Shown here: positions 11,868 through 24,559 of the stretch, piece by piece
Layout of the letters: every line of letters begins with the position of its first letter
Position numbering within the stretch: the stretch's first letter is position 1
Origin: Diprion similis
Lineage: Eukaryota > Arthropoda > Insecta > Hymenoptera > Diprionidae
NCBI RefSeq assembly: GCF_021155765.1
Contig: NC_060110.1
Span: 2,356,001 to 2,420,000 of the forward strand
Direction of reading: 5' to 3'
DNA: 64,000 nt
Notes under the pieces: generated by a model
Told to the model about the DNA's origin: nothing
Databases searched by the model: none
What the model saw: the letters and a program-made list of their open reading frames with translations, nothing else
Translations under genes and position numbers: made by a program

Positions 11868-14800
11868 CTAAGCCCACGTCGTGTTGGCATACAGATCTTT
11901 GCAAAACTGCATTCTGGCTGCGAGGAAGTCGTTTTTGTTTTCGAGTGTCAACTCAGGTCCATTACCTATTTGAAGGTAATTATTGCGCGAGGAAAATGGC
12001 TCCCATATCTTCGTTCCATTGAACATTGATGTAGTCGGAGTTCTGAAAGGAAAGAGTTGATGAATCAGAATTTTTTCAATCGACAAAATTGAAAATATTT
12101 TGATAGCGGTGTTAAAAATTGACGATTACCCAGTGGTAGCGAATGATGTCCACAACTCTACCATTATATCGACCATTTTCCAATCATTCTCGTTATGTTG
12201 GTATTCAGGGGGCCCAAAATACGGATGTCGAGATCGGAAGAGGTAAAGGATATCGTCACCATGCGTCACACCATAATTTTTAACATCACCACCCGAAAAA
12301 TTGTAACTGTATTTCAGGGTGCCCTCGTATTCAAAACTGTATAAGTATTGCGGTTGTTCGGCGAACGCCAGGTGCAGCTGTTGTGCCATAAACATGGGAC
12401 AAATGAGCATAATATCGCCATAAAGATGTGTCAAGTTCCGTAAAAGCTGAAAAAATATGTGTTAGTTTTTGAGGATGACATAAACGGCTGAGGAGAACAT
12501 TTCTTTTATCATTATATTTTTTCAAGAACAGCAAGAAAATTTGGTCTAAGATGTTAAATTTCGAAATTTCACCCAACAGAATCGTTTGTTAGGTTGAGAT
12601 TTTGTTTACAGAACGTTTTAAGGTTGCGGCACTGCAAAGTGGAATGATGAACGGAAAAATTGTGGTGCTGCTTGACTCACTCAATGCGCAGGTTTGTGAA
12701 AAACATCCGACTCATTTCAGAATTGAATTATATAGACTGATAGATGCCCCATACACTTGATATTATAATTGTGATGTATAACATCATTAATCATCACTGG
12801 CGGACGCAATCCTTGCGCCTGAGTAATGGCTACTTTAGTTTGATTTCTTTCACCTCGAACGTGAGAAAGAGCAATTGTTTTCATTCCCAAATCAACCATA
12901 AAGTTAACTTTCTTACCTGAAAGGCAGGACGAAAGTGGCATATTTTTCTCGCTAAACCATTTTCCTTCATTTGCGGGAACAAGTGACACTTTTCCCGAAG
13001 TGACCTTTTTGCCCGCTTGTCTCGTTTTTCCCGCAAAATGGAAAGATGGTAGAATGATTATACGATAGAACACGAAAACGATGACGATAATAATAATGAT
13101 GACCAATTAAGAATATTCATAGGGGGGGGGGGGGGGGGGGGGGGGCTCCGCTCTGCTCGGGTAGTAAACCCACCCGCGAAAATAATCTCTGACTTCATTC
13201 CCTTGTTACATAATGTACCATTTCATGTTAAGGAGTGCAGTATTGTGGAGTTACATGATCGATGATTATAAGCAAATTGAACTGACTCGCACATATCGTT
13301 TTAATAGTGCAAGAAAAAAATTTCAGCTATCAAGCGAAACGCAGGTTGATTGGTCACTCTACATCAAATCAGCCACCGTAAGTGAAGAGCGAAAAGTCCA
13401 CAGCTTATCTTGTCTGACTGACATACACTAAATTACTTTTACCAATACCTGTGCGAAAAGTGCGATTTTCGAAGCTCGTGGAGCGTGAAATGCTCCATTC
13501 TAAACTAGTGCGGTAAAGCGACGTAAGCTCGTGCGCAAAACTGAAGTGCTCGATTTTACACGCAAGGGCTGTCTTGGTGTATGAGCACTTTCACAGAACG
13601 CAATTTTCACGCATCATATCGTCAAGCGCAAGTTACCCAACTGCAATTTTATGCTTCAATGATCACGAGTATTCGAAAAGAACTACATATAATATACGCA
13701 GCAGGGTACAGTGACGCAACCTTAGAAAATGCTATTCACGAAATTTTGAGATGAAATATGGTACGGAATCGCATTCTGATATACGATGCTATTCCGCCAT
13801 GTAAAGGAATTATCCCACAGTGGAATTCAAAATCCAAGTATGTGATAATCCTGTGAAAGCACTCACCACGTTTCTGCTTGCGGTCAAATCATTCAAGTAA
13901 TATTTCTTCAGAGAAGAAGTCCAGTATTCTTTGTTCTTCACTTGGACGTCATATGCCAACTCTTTCGCTAAAGCGGAGTCAATCGAATCAAAGAATTTTT
14001 GTGCCGAATCTGGATGACTGTAGAATCCTGTACGTGGGCGATGAGAACAGAAAAGATCACGAAGCACTCATGAAATAATGTATTGAAAAAGTTCTGTGTC
14101 AAGTTTCAATTTTTTAAATTAATTTACGCATATCGTCAATACTTCAATTCTTCGTCAAAGTCAAGTTACGCGACAACTGCGACTCTCATGCAGTATTCAC
14201 TCGTGTAACTTACCAACTGCAAAGTTTAACCCCTCTTCGCGGTTGAAGCCACTCAACCACGGTAGATCTCGGCCTTTGCCAGACGTAACCAGTTCCACAG
14301 GATTTTGAGTCAGAAAAGCCCCTTCTACATGCGGTTCGACAGTCGGCATCCACATATAGGTTTTTGTAAACTTCCACTTTTTGAACGGCAATGTCGTATT
14401 TACAAGCTGTAACACGGTCAAACCTCTCAAGCAGTCTATGAGAATAGCGGATGAGTTAGTCGGACAGCCCAGCTCCTTGCCGACCTCGAACGCACGATTT
14501 TTGCTGATGATCGAGGGTTGCACTGATGACAGGCTCAGTGCCGATCCGCTCTGGGTTATGTATTTGTGAAATAGTCCTGTAAATGGAATGAAAATTATTG
14601 TTTCGATACTTGAATGTCTATAGCATTTAATAAGCAAATTGGATCTTTAAGGCCTAATAGTAACTCGTAGGCAATACATGAAAATGTATTGGATTTGTCA
14701 GAGAAAAACTCATTAGGAATTGCCAAAGCAAAATTCGTTGTGTCACGTCCTCTAGATTTCACGTTCTTTCAACTCTCTTCGCACACTCTGACAGCTATTC

Positions 14801-17800
14801 TGCATTTTGCATCCTCTACTCGGCAACACCTCGCTGCCTAGGTTGTCATACCGAGTAAGCAGATTATTCCCTGTATTGTTAGTTTTCGACCGCACTGACT
14901 AGACTGAAACTACTCAATCTCTTATATCCTCTTTCCCATTTATTCACTGTCAAGTCATCTTTCATTCAACCAACGTCGAAATTCATCTCTCGTCCCGAAA
15001 CCATACTGAACTATGACTTTCAGATCTTGTACAATAAATCAATTGAATGATTAACCATTCAATTCACGAAAGTTGCTTTCATCTCCTCTTCATCTTTGGT
15101 ACTACCATGACAGCTGGGTGAAAATGCGTCCATCGTTATCTATTCGTCTTGATCACCGTTATCCACCCCGCAACAGTTCAATGTTGTTTACATTTAAAAA
15201 CGGACAATGTGGGTTTTTCAACGAAAACAATTTTATTTGTACACAGAATTTTTTATTTTCTCAGACCTGCATGTCAAGCTCCGTCGCGAACAAAGTTTTT
15301 CACTCATCCTGGACAATCCCAAGCTATCTGTGCTCGTAGTCCCATTCCGTCGAGGTGGGCTTACCATCGACAGTGAAACTGACACTAAACATGTAAACCA
15401 CCGTGAATTATCCGCACAACTTGTGACTACTGCAAACAACGAAGACTTTGGCTCAAATATGAAATCTTCACTACTCCATTACTATTCTGACTTCCTGCAA
15501 CTTTCCTGCATTCACATTCCTTCATCTCTAAGTTATTTGGAATAATGTCAAGTATACTGTGTATCCATTTTCCAAGAAGTTAACTTTAATTTCATATTTC
15601 AATGAAGATACTTCTAATCCACAAAGACACGACCTAGTTCTGTTTCCAAAACCATTACGCATCGACTACAAATCCTAATACTCCCATATATTTATTGATA
15701 ATTACCATCCGTTTTTACAATATTTAAACATTTAGTTCTCCCGCTACCTATGAACCTCGCTTGTGAATCTGCTTCTGTAGTCATACGACAGAATTGAAAT
15801 CAAGGGGAAGAATCCTGAACGATCACCGGACAAACATCTAGGGGGATTCGGATAGATTTTGATTGCTTTCCATTCGATCGGAAGATTTGGCCCGTAACAA
15901 TTGAAACAGTTTCGTGAAATTTCTTGAGACTTTCCAGCTTCCGGTCTCTGGTTATCAATTTTGATGCTATTTAAATAGAATACCGTGTTTCGAGAGAAGT
16001 TTTATTACTTCCCTAGTTCAAGGCGTTAGACTCTATTCGATGACCATATCAAACTTATATCATATAAATGTGTTATTTGTATTCGGGACGAAAATTCACC
16101 ACATGAGAGGACTGTTGCGTTTTCTTCGTGAATTCGACAGTAATTCTTTTGATCTCAGCACATTATATTATTTTGTTCAAAATTGTTATTCCGTATTAAA
16201 ATTTGGTTGTTGTTTGCATCGTCATTCTTTCATCAATTGAGACAATGCCAATTTGAGCAGATTAAAATATTGTATCGTATGATTGGTAATTGATATATTA
16301 TTTACATTTTCGCCTGGTGAATCGCAAACAGATTAGAAAGTCGTCACGTGCTCAGAAATAAATATCTCTTTGCACTTACAACTCATTTCTCATTTCCCTT
16401 ATGCGAAAGCCACTTCATTTCATCTAACTGAAAAATATCTCTCACAACTGGTGCATATAACTTGTAGACCATCTCCTCTGATTTTATTCACCCTGATTCC
16501 GCATTCTGCATTGCGCGCTCACTTACGCTTCGATCCGCTCATTCCAAGTCAATTCACATCCACCCTACAGACAGGAAACATGATCCCTACCTTACCAACA
16601 AATTTTTTTCTCAATAATCATAAAGCTGATTTTCTAACAATGCTTAAGTCAATCCAGCCCTAATTCTCGACCTCTCGGTTATTCTCACATTCTGAAAGTG
16701 ATTAAACGAATTCTAGATCGTGACAAAACCAAGTCCAGTACAATTGCTTGAAATGCAAACTTCAAAAGTACAAAATAAGTATCGCTGGTAGATCTTACCA
16801 TTTGTCGAATTCGATAGTGATAAAAGGTGAACCATGATGGCGCCTGAGCTGCCTCCAAACAGGGTCACTCGATTTGGATCACCGCCAAAATACTGGATGT
16901 TATCACGTGTCCACTCCAAGGCCTGGACTAAGTCCTTCAAGCCAAAATTCCCGGGCGCCACCTCGTCACCAGTGCTGAGAAATCCTAACGCTCCCAGTCG
17001 ATAGTTGGGAAATACTAAGAGTACATCCTTGTCTAAAAGATATTCTGGACCGAAACGTTCGGAATCGATTGTACCCCGGAAGTGTGCACCGCCAAAAATG
17101 TACACCATTACCGGTAGCAGAGTGGAGTTTTTACTCTGGGGTAGCTGCGTGAAAGTATAGAATCCTCAGAATGCATGCGTCGAATTAACGTTACATCAAA
17201 CAATATGGCGATTCACTACTATTTAGCTTGATTTGGGGGTACATGATGCAAAGCAAAACTGATAGTTTTATGATGGAAAGCAATTTTTTATCTCAGCATC
17301 GCTGACCCAAATTGAGATACATATAATAGCAAGAAACTGTTTGTGTTTATTCTACAAGGAACATTCATTCAAGTATGCAGTGTGAGGGACAATAATGACA
17401 AATGACTTGGCTCCCGTGAAGAATCACAAGTGGGATTTTATACTGGCCCAGCTTTGAAACAACATTGAGATCCGTTATTGTTGTTGTTGTTGTTGTACCA
17501 GCCAATTTCAGCTCCCAGCGCAGAGCTAAGACCGCCGAATACCCGGTATAATAAGATCGGTCCGTTACTGACATCAGTTCACGTTACTGGGCTAGTATTG
17601 CTTGCCAGATCTTGGCTGATGTTGATCTACCGTTGTGTTGATCAATTCTGACAGGTTTGGAGACATGTCAGCCTAAAATTATGTCCATCGTAGAACGAAC
17701 GGCGTAGCTGTTGTTACTGCAGTGTATTCGAAATGAGATTTTTTCAAATCACACTCAATTTCACTCGATTCGTATTGTGTTTATACACAAATTGAGTTCC

Positions 17801-20800
17801 TCACAATTTATTATTCGGGCGAATCTAATGTCAACCGTGCACATTCAGCCTCGATCCAACGACGAGTCAAAAGAAAATCATACCGGAACTACGTATGTTC
17901 TGATAAGAGGTGTATACTTCGAATATCAAGAACATCAAGATTGATCTTAAGATTAAAATTGATTCTTATACGAAGACTACGTGTTCCTTTCGTCGTGCTT
18001 AACTCCGCCCCTGAGAGCAGGCTTGTTATGAAATATGATTCCTCAACGTCTGCACAGTTTGAGTGAATGTTTAAGATGTGTTTTATACCTAAGTTTCTGA
18101 ACTGTAAGGAATTCATGAATATCTTAAAATTTCTATGAATAATACGGTTGACGTACCCTGAAGTGTTCTAAAGAAAACATTTTTTTTTCAAACGCGCATC
18201 ACAATTTAGCTAGAGCGTCTCGAATAGAATATCTCAGTCATATATAACTCTTTCTACTGATTTTTCATGGTGCCTTTTTCATTTTTTCCACTTTCCATAT
18301 AAACAAAACGTAAAAAAACATCGAAAAATATTCTTATTTTTTTTCTTGTGAATTCCTCGACGTATGAGCTATCTAAACACCGATTCGTATGGGAAATTCC
18401 ACCCTGTATAAAGTAGTCTTGGGATTTTCCTAACTTTGACGAATTAAGAGGTATTCGCCTATGACATTGAGTCATCTTCAAAATCTCTTGACCGGTTAGA
18501 GTAAGGAAAATTCTATCCTTATACTTGTCTATAGAGCGTGAAACACCAATTTCGAGAGCTCATATTCGGCGGAGATATCCTATTCAAGATGCTCCACAGA
18601 AATTTGGATCCACTTTTACAGAAAAAAACTAAATGTTTTTTTTTCCGAACAGCCCAATGGCTCCGCTCCTTGAAATGGTACATAAATACTCAGTTAGCAT
18701 ATTTTGATGGTACATTACTCGGGGTGTAAAAACATTCAGAACCAAGCAGTCTTCCTCTCCTACGAATTGGCCTGTTGCGACGATCTGTGGACACCAAGGA
18801 GCTCTTCTGCTCGCGTCGAATGTCCCATTCCAAGGCTCTGGTGCTACCGGGCTTTTGAATCTGGATAGCATTATAACAATTAAAATTTTTCGCTGCGTTG
18901 GACTTGGAAATTACGTCCTAAAAGATTGTCAATGAGGAACAAAAAGCCACTGGTAGTATACAGGTATAATCAGCCAATATCCTTGCTATTATTGCAGTCT
19001 TAAACTTCTATTCTCATTAAGTTCAATTGGCTTAAAAGAAAATCCAAGACTTATACTGTTCAAATAACAACGACATTTTATTTACTCGTCGTTAGATTCG
19101 TTAAGGTAATTTCTTTCTTGTCTTCCAAGTAAGTATCTTTACTCAATTACTACTCCCTGAACAGTTCGTTGTATATATCTTTTTTATGGCCAGTTTAAGA
19201 GTTCACGGTGTTACTGGGATTTGGTTGACATTCGATTTTATTTCTGAGGCTTCTATAGCTAGTTTCATGATAAGAATCAATTTTTTTTATATTTCTGGGG
19301 TTGTACGAGTGAATTTTTAATATGGGTTTCCTTCTGGTTGAATAATTTTCTCTGGACAGCTAGCTGGTCTTTTGTTTGTCGATTGAGAATTTCTTGAATC
19401 ACTATATTATGGCTCATGAAGATCATGGGTGGTTTTTTTACAACTTGTCTAATTTTGCAACGATCAGTGAGGTAGCGTTTAATACTGCATCTAAGTTGGA
19501 AAATGATTCGAGCAAGGATACTGCAATATCATGTCCTGCATTGACAAACATATCTTCTTCGATGGCGACGCCTTCAATGTAAATTTGCTGAATTTCAGAG
19601 TTTCCTCTCAGACTTTTAGACTAATCGTTACTTTCTATTTTTGTACAACTCCAAAATTTGTCAAAATACATACCGCATCTCCAATTTGCTCACCGATTTT
19701 TGTAATTGTTTCTCTATTTCTCAAACTTACTTCCGGTTAAAAAATAATTTCTGCACTACCTCCGCCAAACATTCCATTACTTCATGGTTTTCATGAACAC
19801 CTCTGCTCGTCAAGATATCTCTATATCAAATGCACTTACTATGAGAATAACTGTTTTTTAGAGGCCCAAATGCTACTCACCATTTTCATACAATTCAAAA
19901 ATTAAAAAACAATAATTCAAAACATATATAGCGCCGTCCTTTCACTCTGAATCTTGCGTGAAAATGTTTCATTTTGAAATCGGAATGTATTATTTTCTTT
20001 TTTCATTGAAAGTGATTTGCGTCTTTCCGAGAAGGGTTCAAGGTAATAGAAGGGTAACGAAGAGTATTTGAAAAACAACGTATTCGATGACAGTTTTCAG
20101 GGGTCCAACTAACATAAGAAAAATTCTCAATAACATTAAAAATGTCGTCGTCAACCACTTACAAAGTTGAAATGGAAAGCCACATATGTATACGCTATGC
20201 GAAGTTCTTGTCTTACAAGTAAAAGGTACGTAATAAGGAGCCATTCAGTAATTACGTGAGGGCGATTTAAGCCATTTTCCAACATCCCTGCCCGATGTCA
20301 GAACACACAAGATTTTTCGGACTCCCCGTCATACTTGTTATAGTCCGGAAGCCAGTGAACTTTTTTTGGAACTTATTTTCGTAAGCTCTATTAATAGTAG
20401 ATTGATTTCCGATGGAATCGATGAGTGAAAATTACAAACTCATGCTACTTATTTTCGCACGGATGAAACTTGTTTTATTAATTAGTATTACCCTAAGACT
20501 CCGTAAAAAAAAGCAGTCTGGCTGGTTTCTGAAGTTGGAAAGTCAGTCTGGCAGTTTTTTCCAAATTTAGAAAAATCGAGTTTTTTTTTTTTTGCCTTGA
20601 ACTTATTCTCGCATAGATGAAACTCGTTGTACTAGTTCGCATCATAATAAAACTAAATAAAAAAAACAGTCTGGCTGGTTTTCGGAGGTGGGAAATCAGT
20701 CTGGCAGATATTTGAAAATCGTTAAAAAAAATTTATAGAAATTGTTTTCGAATTTTTTTTAAATTTGTCAGATGGTTAAATGGATTGTACAATTATCAAA

Positions 20801-22956
20801 AAAGCAGTCTGGCTATGTGGTGTACCGTCGGAGATGACGTATAGAACGCTCGAGAACTCGCAATTTTAGAGTCTGGCAAGGCTTTGGCGATTGAAAATAG
20901 TAGCCAGACTGTATTTTTCATTCACGTTAGAGTATAAACTATCATCTAGAAAAAAAGTATTCGTGCGAAATTAAGGTGCCGCTGAAGTGACTTGAAAATA
21001 TCAAATCGTGACGTCATAAATATGTGCAGCGCCTCTGAACGTTGAACGGTGAACTAAGGCCGCAGATTTCATTGGCTTGTTCTGTTAGATCCAACCAATG
21101 ATGTCAGTTACAGATCGGAACATACTTCTTGTGGACCATAAACGGTCTGCTGTCACATGAAAAACGCGTATACGAATCGAGCCATGTTTACAAAAAAATA
21201 ACTGATAGTATAAGTTTTCCCGGATAACGTGTGTGCTTTTGTACGTGTGAATCTCCCTGGCGAGGGTGAGAGAAATTGTGGAACAGTGCAATCAGTGAAT
21301 ATTCAACATGCGGTAGCTCCGACCGGCCATGTTTGTTGTCGCGTGATTTTATTCACTTCATCATTCTTTATTATAAACATTATCAGCGATTTGCCTGAGC
21401 AGTGACTGAGATTCACACGTACACTATTATTCAAGCTACGATTTAAAATATTTCCGAGTAAGATTCATACTCTCGTTATCGCAGGATTCGTATAGGCGTT
21501 TTCACCCAATTTCCCCGCTTCTGACGTCACGAAATATATATATGACATGCCAGGTCAGCGGGGCCTTAAGACCGTACACATTGTATAGGCGCACACGTTG
21601 TTATGACGATTGCATATAAGCTAACAGGTTACACACCTTCCGGGCGGTCTGGCAAGGCTCAAGTGACCTCGAATAACAGCCAGACTGCTTTCTTCGACAA
21701 TTGTACAACCCATTCAACTATCTGACAAATTTTCAAAAATACGAAAATAAGTTCCGCAAGTTTTTTTTTTTTTTTTCGACTTTTCGCGTGCCAGACGAAG
21801 TTCCCATCTTCAGAAATCAGCCAGACTACCCTTTAACTAGGTTTTATGATCGCCTTCATAAGTACAATAAGTAGCATCCTTGCGAAAATAAGTTCAACGC
21901 ATTGACGTTTTTTTCACTTTTTCAAACGTCCCCCCAAGCTAAATCCATCGGAATACAATGAAAAGTCTATTAGATTTTTTGATAAGCGGCATCTATTGAA
22001 TCGAAAAAACCTTAGTAGCGGCGTGCGAAAATAAGTTCCAAAAATATTCACTGGCTCCCAGACTATTATGTAAGATTTCACCTACAGTTTTCATTTATAC
22101 GCTTCAAAGTGTGTAAATATAAACACATGTACGATTTTAAGAACCTAGTACAAAACAAAACTTTTTACAATAACAATATATAAATGAAATTGCACATTAA
22201 AAATGAGAAAATAAATCTCATAGTTTGCAGTACGTCAAAATAGCAATTTTTTGTAGTTTTTGAAGCTGCCCTTTAATTTTCTGTGCAATCATTGTTTCCT
22301 GAGACATTGCTGTAGGTACGGACGTTTTGTCTCAATGGAAGATGTCTATTATGCGCATTCCGACTTGTAAAATATTACGTTAGAATAACTCCCCCCCCCC
22401 CCCCCCCCCCACTACCCATCGGAACCCTTACGTAATTCATGAATAGTACCTAAGTGTACTAAGCTATATACATATATACGATTCATCTTATCTGCGAGTT
22501 TTCTTCTTCTTCCTTAATGACTATTCCCCTAAGGGAGGACGTGCCAGTTTTGAGTTTTGAGTAATCTGCGAGTTTTGAGTAATACTAAAGAGCAAAGTCT
22601 AACGAGTAACCATACGCTTATGCAGCAAAAATCTTTTTCAATCGTGGTATCGGCCATAGTCCTGATTCAACTCATTGTCAGCATATATTAGCCACTGTAA
22701 CTTACCGGAGTTCTCCAAGAGGTGGTTTGGCATAAGGGACTCCCTCAAAGCCGAAGATGCTTCTGTTGCGACGACTGATCATGTTCATACCTCGAAGAAC
22801 CCCTTGAGGTATCCTTACTTCTGGACGATTCGAGTCCTTGCCATCGGTAGCTGTGACACTGTTTAACCGAGATTTGTACCGTGTTCCATGCAAATCGCTT
22901 ATTGCAAAAACGACTGCGAAGTACGCGAGCGTTTTGAAAGACCAACTTAGTGCCAT
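11868..22956 (-). CDS. Secreted type-B carboxylesterase, gene C (complete, 7 exons, 584 aa)
   Basis: Exons: 22956-22706, 18860-18719, 17144-16799, 14576-14214, 14027-13867, 12446-12130, 12042-11868. All junctions are GT..AG, phases agree, and the total is 1755 bp with a TAG stop. Residues 1-24 form a signal peptide. EEDCLVLN (119-126) is the type-B signature 2 with a Cys107/Cys122 pair. The oxyanion loop is FGGAHFRG (148-155). The nucleophile motif is GGSSG with Ser230, the acid is Glu361 in NREEG, and the base is His483 in THGDD, so the triad is complete. Sequons include Asn95, Asn137 and Asn243. The usual GESAG elbow is GGSSG here and the usual His of HGGA is Phe148, so substrate choice may be unusual. 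Family role: ester hydrolysis of xenobiotic, hormone or pheromone esters; the substrate cannot be told. Introns 1-3 are swollen by repeats. Confidence 0.88.
12447..13866. other. Intron 5 of gene C, with a poly-G run
   Basis: Gene-free. A run of 24 G lies at 13122-13145, followed by a GC-rich patch. The weak frames on both strands have no family match. Confidence 0.5.
14930..15670 (+). repeat. Dispersed repeat R2, copy 2 (in intron 3 of gene C)
   Basis: This is the reverse complement of 5880-6700 in long blocks. Overlapping plus-strand frames of 70-110 codons exist, but none is shared with the other copy. It is likely an old transposon fragment inserted in the intron. The rest of intron 3 (15670-16798) shows nothing recognisable. 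Confidence 0.6.
17474..17497 (+). repeat. GTT trinucleotide microsatellite
   Basis: About seven GTT units in intron 2 of gene C. Confidence 0.85.
20237..22450. mobile_element. 2.2-kb foldback DNA transposon, non-autonomous, in intron 1 of gene C
   Basis: The left end is GGAGCCATTCAGTAATTACG and the right end, reverse complemented, is GGTACTATTCATGAATTACG; about 20 of the first 26 bases agree. Both ends are flanked by TAA (20234-20236, 22451-22453), a 3-bp target duplication. Gene A's intron 1 near 3980 is the empty site. The arms are long: blocks such as GCAGTCTGGCT, TTGTACAAT and GGAACTTATTTTCG at 20340-20900 return inverted at 21640-22080. There is no transposase frame and a 20-C run near the right end. 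A TWA target and GG-starting ends fit PIF/Harbinger-like elements (inference, weak). Confidence 0.75.
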
Positions 22957-22995
22957 CTCTGGTGTGATTGTGTCCAGCGAGCGCGAGAGAATCCT

Positions 22996-23003
22996 GTTTT
23001 ATA
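22996..23003 (-). promoter_or_regulatory. TATA box of esterase gene C
   Basis: TATAAAAC on the minus strand, 40 bp before the ATG at 22956, in a segment otherwise near-identical to the gene A promoter. Confidence 0.6.
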
Positions 23004-24559
23004 TTGAAGATTGCAACATCGCTTATCTAATTGTCGGTACGATTAACGAGTTGTACAGCAGAATTACGACTTTAGAAGATTAAAATTCAAGACGTCTTTT
23101 TTTAATTCTTGCGTCACTTGGAGCCTTCAGTAGGTCGAGATTTATACTCGAATGGTAGTCCCTTATCAACGAAATTGTATACAAAGACTTCTTATTCGGA
23201 AATGAATTCTTTTGTTATGCGCGAATTGTTTCATCAAGCTCATGTCAACTCGAGTTGTCGTTTACTGAAGCTATGATAGAGAAATTGACGGCGGAGTAAC
23301 TACGACAACTTACCACCCGAAACTACTTTTATCTCGCATTACTTAAGCTATTGTCGCAGACTCGAGAACCCTTCCTTCGATGATTTTGTACATTCGATGT
23401 TCTTTCTAAAACTCTCAAGATTTCTATTCGAAAAATTTCTAGAATCTCGGCCAGAGTCCCGTCACTCAGACACAATCACTGTTACATGAACAGAACCTCG
23501 CAAGATATACGTACCGTGAGCAACTCGCCTCATTACAATTCGGTGACGTCAAAATTTATATCTCAAATAGACGCAGAATACAAAAAATTAATCACTTAAT
23601 GTAAGCTGTCTGACTGTGGTGTAGAAATCAACAAACTTGGACTTGATAACAGCTTCAAGGTGGTCGGTTCCAATAACCTTGGGTAAATCTATCAGAGATA
23701 CAAGAAAAAACGCGGGTCCACGTCACTTCGGTCATAAAAAAAAAATCGTCAAGTCACGGATCCTCGCACCATTCAAAATATCCAAAGTATTATGTCAAGA
23801 AAAAAACCATTTCGAGGATTTGGATTATTTTTCAAGTATAGCGGTATTAGAACTATGTGAACTTTTGTATTCAACTATTGCGGCGCTATGATTGAAAATT
23901 TATGTCTCTGAAAGGATTTATCGGCGCGGACTGATCCTGCAATCATTCTGTTCGTAAAAGAATGCACTCTAATGCTTTCAATTATTTTTACCGTTTTTTT
24001 TTTTTATTTTACGGTCATTTCCGTGGGACTCACAACGGTTCACGTAGATAATTTTCTTCAGATACCTGTATCCTTCGCCTTCGATGGACAAAAATAAAAA
24101 AAAAATCAATGAGAGACTGTCGAGACCGGAGAAGAAAAACGCTACGTTGGCGGTACTCTCGCGAGCTCTCTGCGTTGCGTACAGGAATCGGGATTCAATC
24201 CCTTAATCTACAAGGTTGTTTTGAAAAGGGAAATTATCGAACCATCATTTTCTATGCCAGATACAACTATGTGCTTCGAAGAATCTATTGTCCGTACGGC
24301 CCAAGCGGACCAAGGTTAAATTGGTCCTTTCTGCGTAACCCACGTGTGAAGATTAGGTTAATCCTTTTTCCGCCGCACACACCAAGTGCAATAATTGCAC
24401 CAAGTTGCCTGCGCATACTCAAGAATGTCTTGTGAACTGGTTCGAAATAAAGGGCTCAACAATTTTGCAATCACCTCAGTCCTACGACGAACTCGCAATT
24501 GAACGGTCAACAACTCATTCGTCATCGAAATGCTGAGAAATTAGTGTTGTGATCCGTTA

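Larger units (their letters stand above)
17630..24190. repeat. Tandem segmental duplication, right unit (partner 480-5810)
   Basis: Same order of blocks as 480-5810: intron 2 flank, exon 2, intron 1, exon 1, promoter and upstream DNA. The 2.2-kb foldback element at 20237-22450 is present here and absent from the partner, so that insertion postdates the split or was lost from A. Confidence 0.8.

Noticed and set aside
11482..11904. Minus-strand 140-codon frame
   Set aside because: It overlaps the final exon and 3' untranslated region of gene C in another frame and has no recognisable domain.
13122..13145. Poly-G run in gene C intron 5, and the 20-C run at 22391-22410
   Set aside because: Simple homopolymers, prone to assembly error; the C run belongs to the foldback element and no function can be supported for either.
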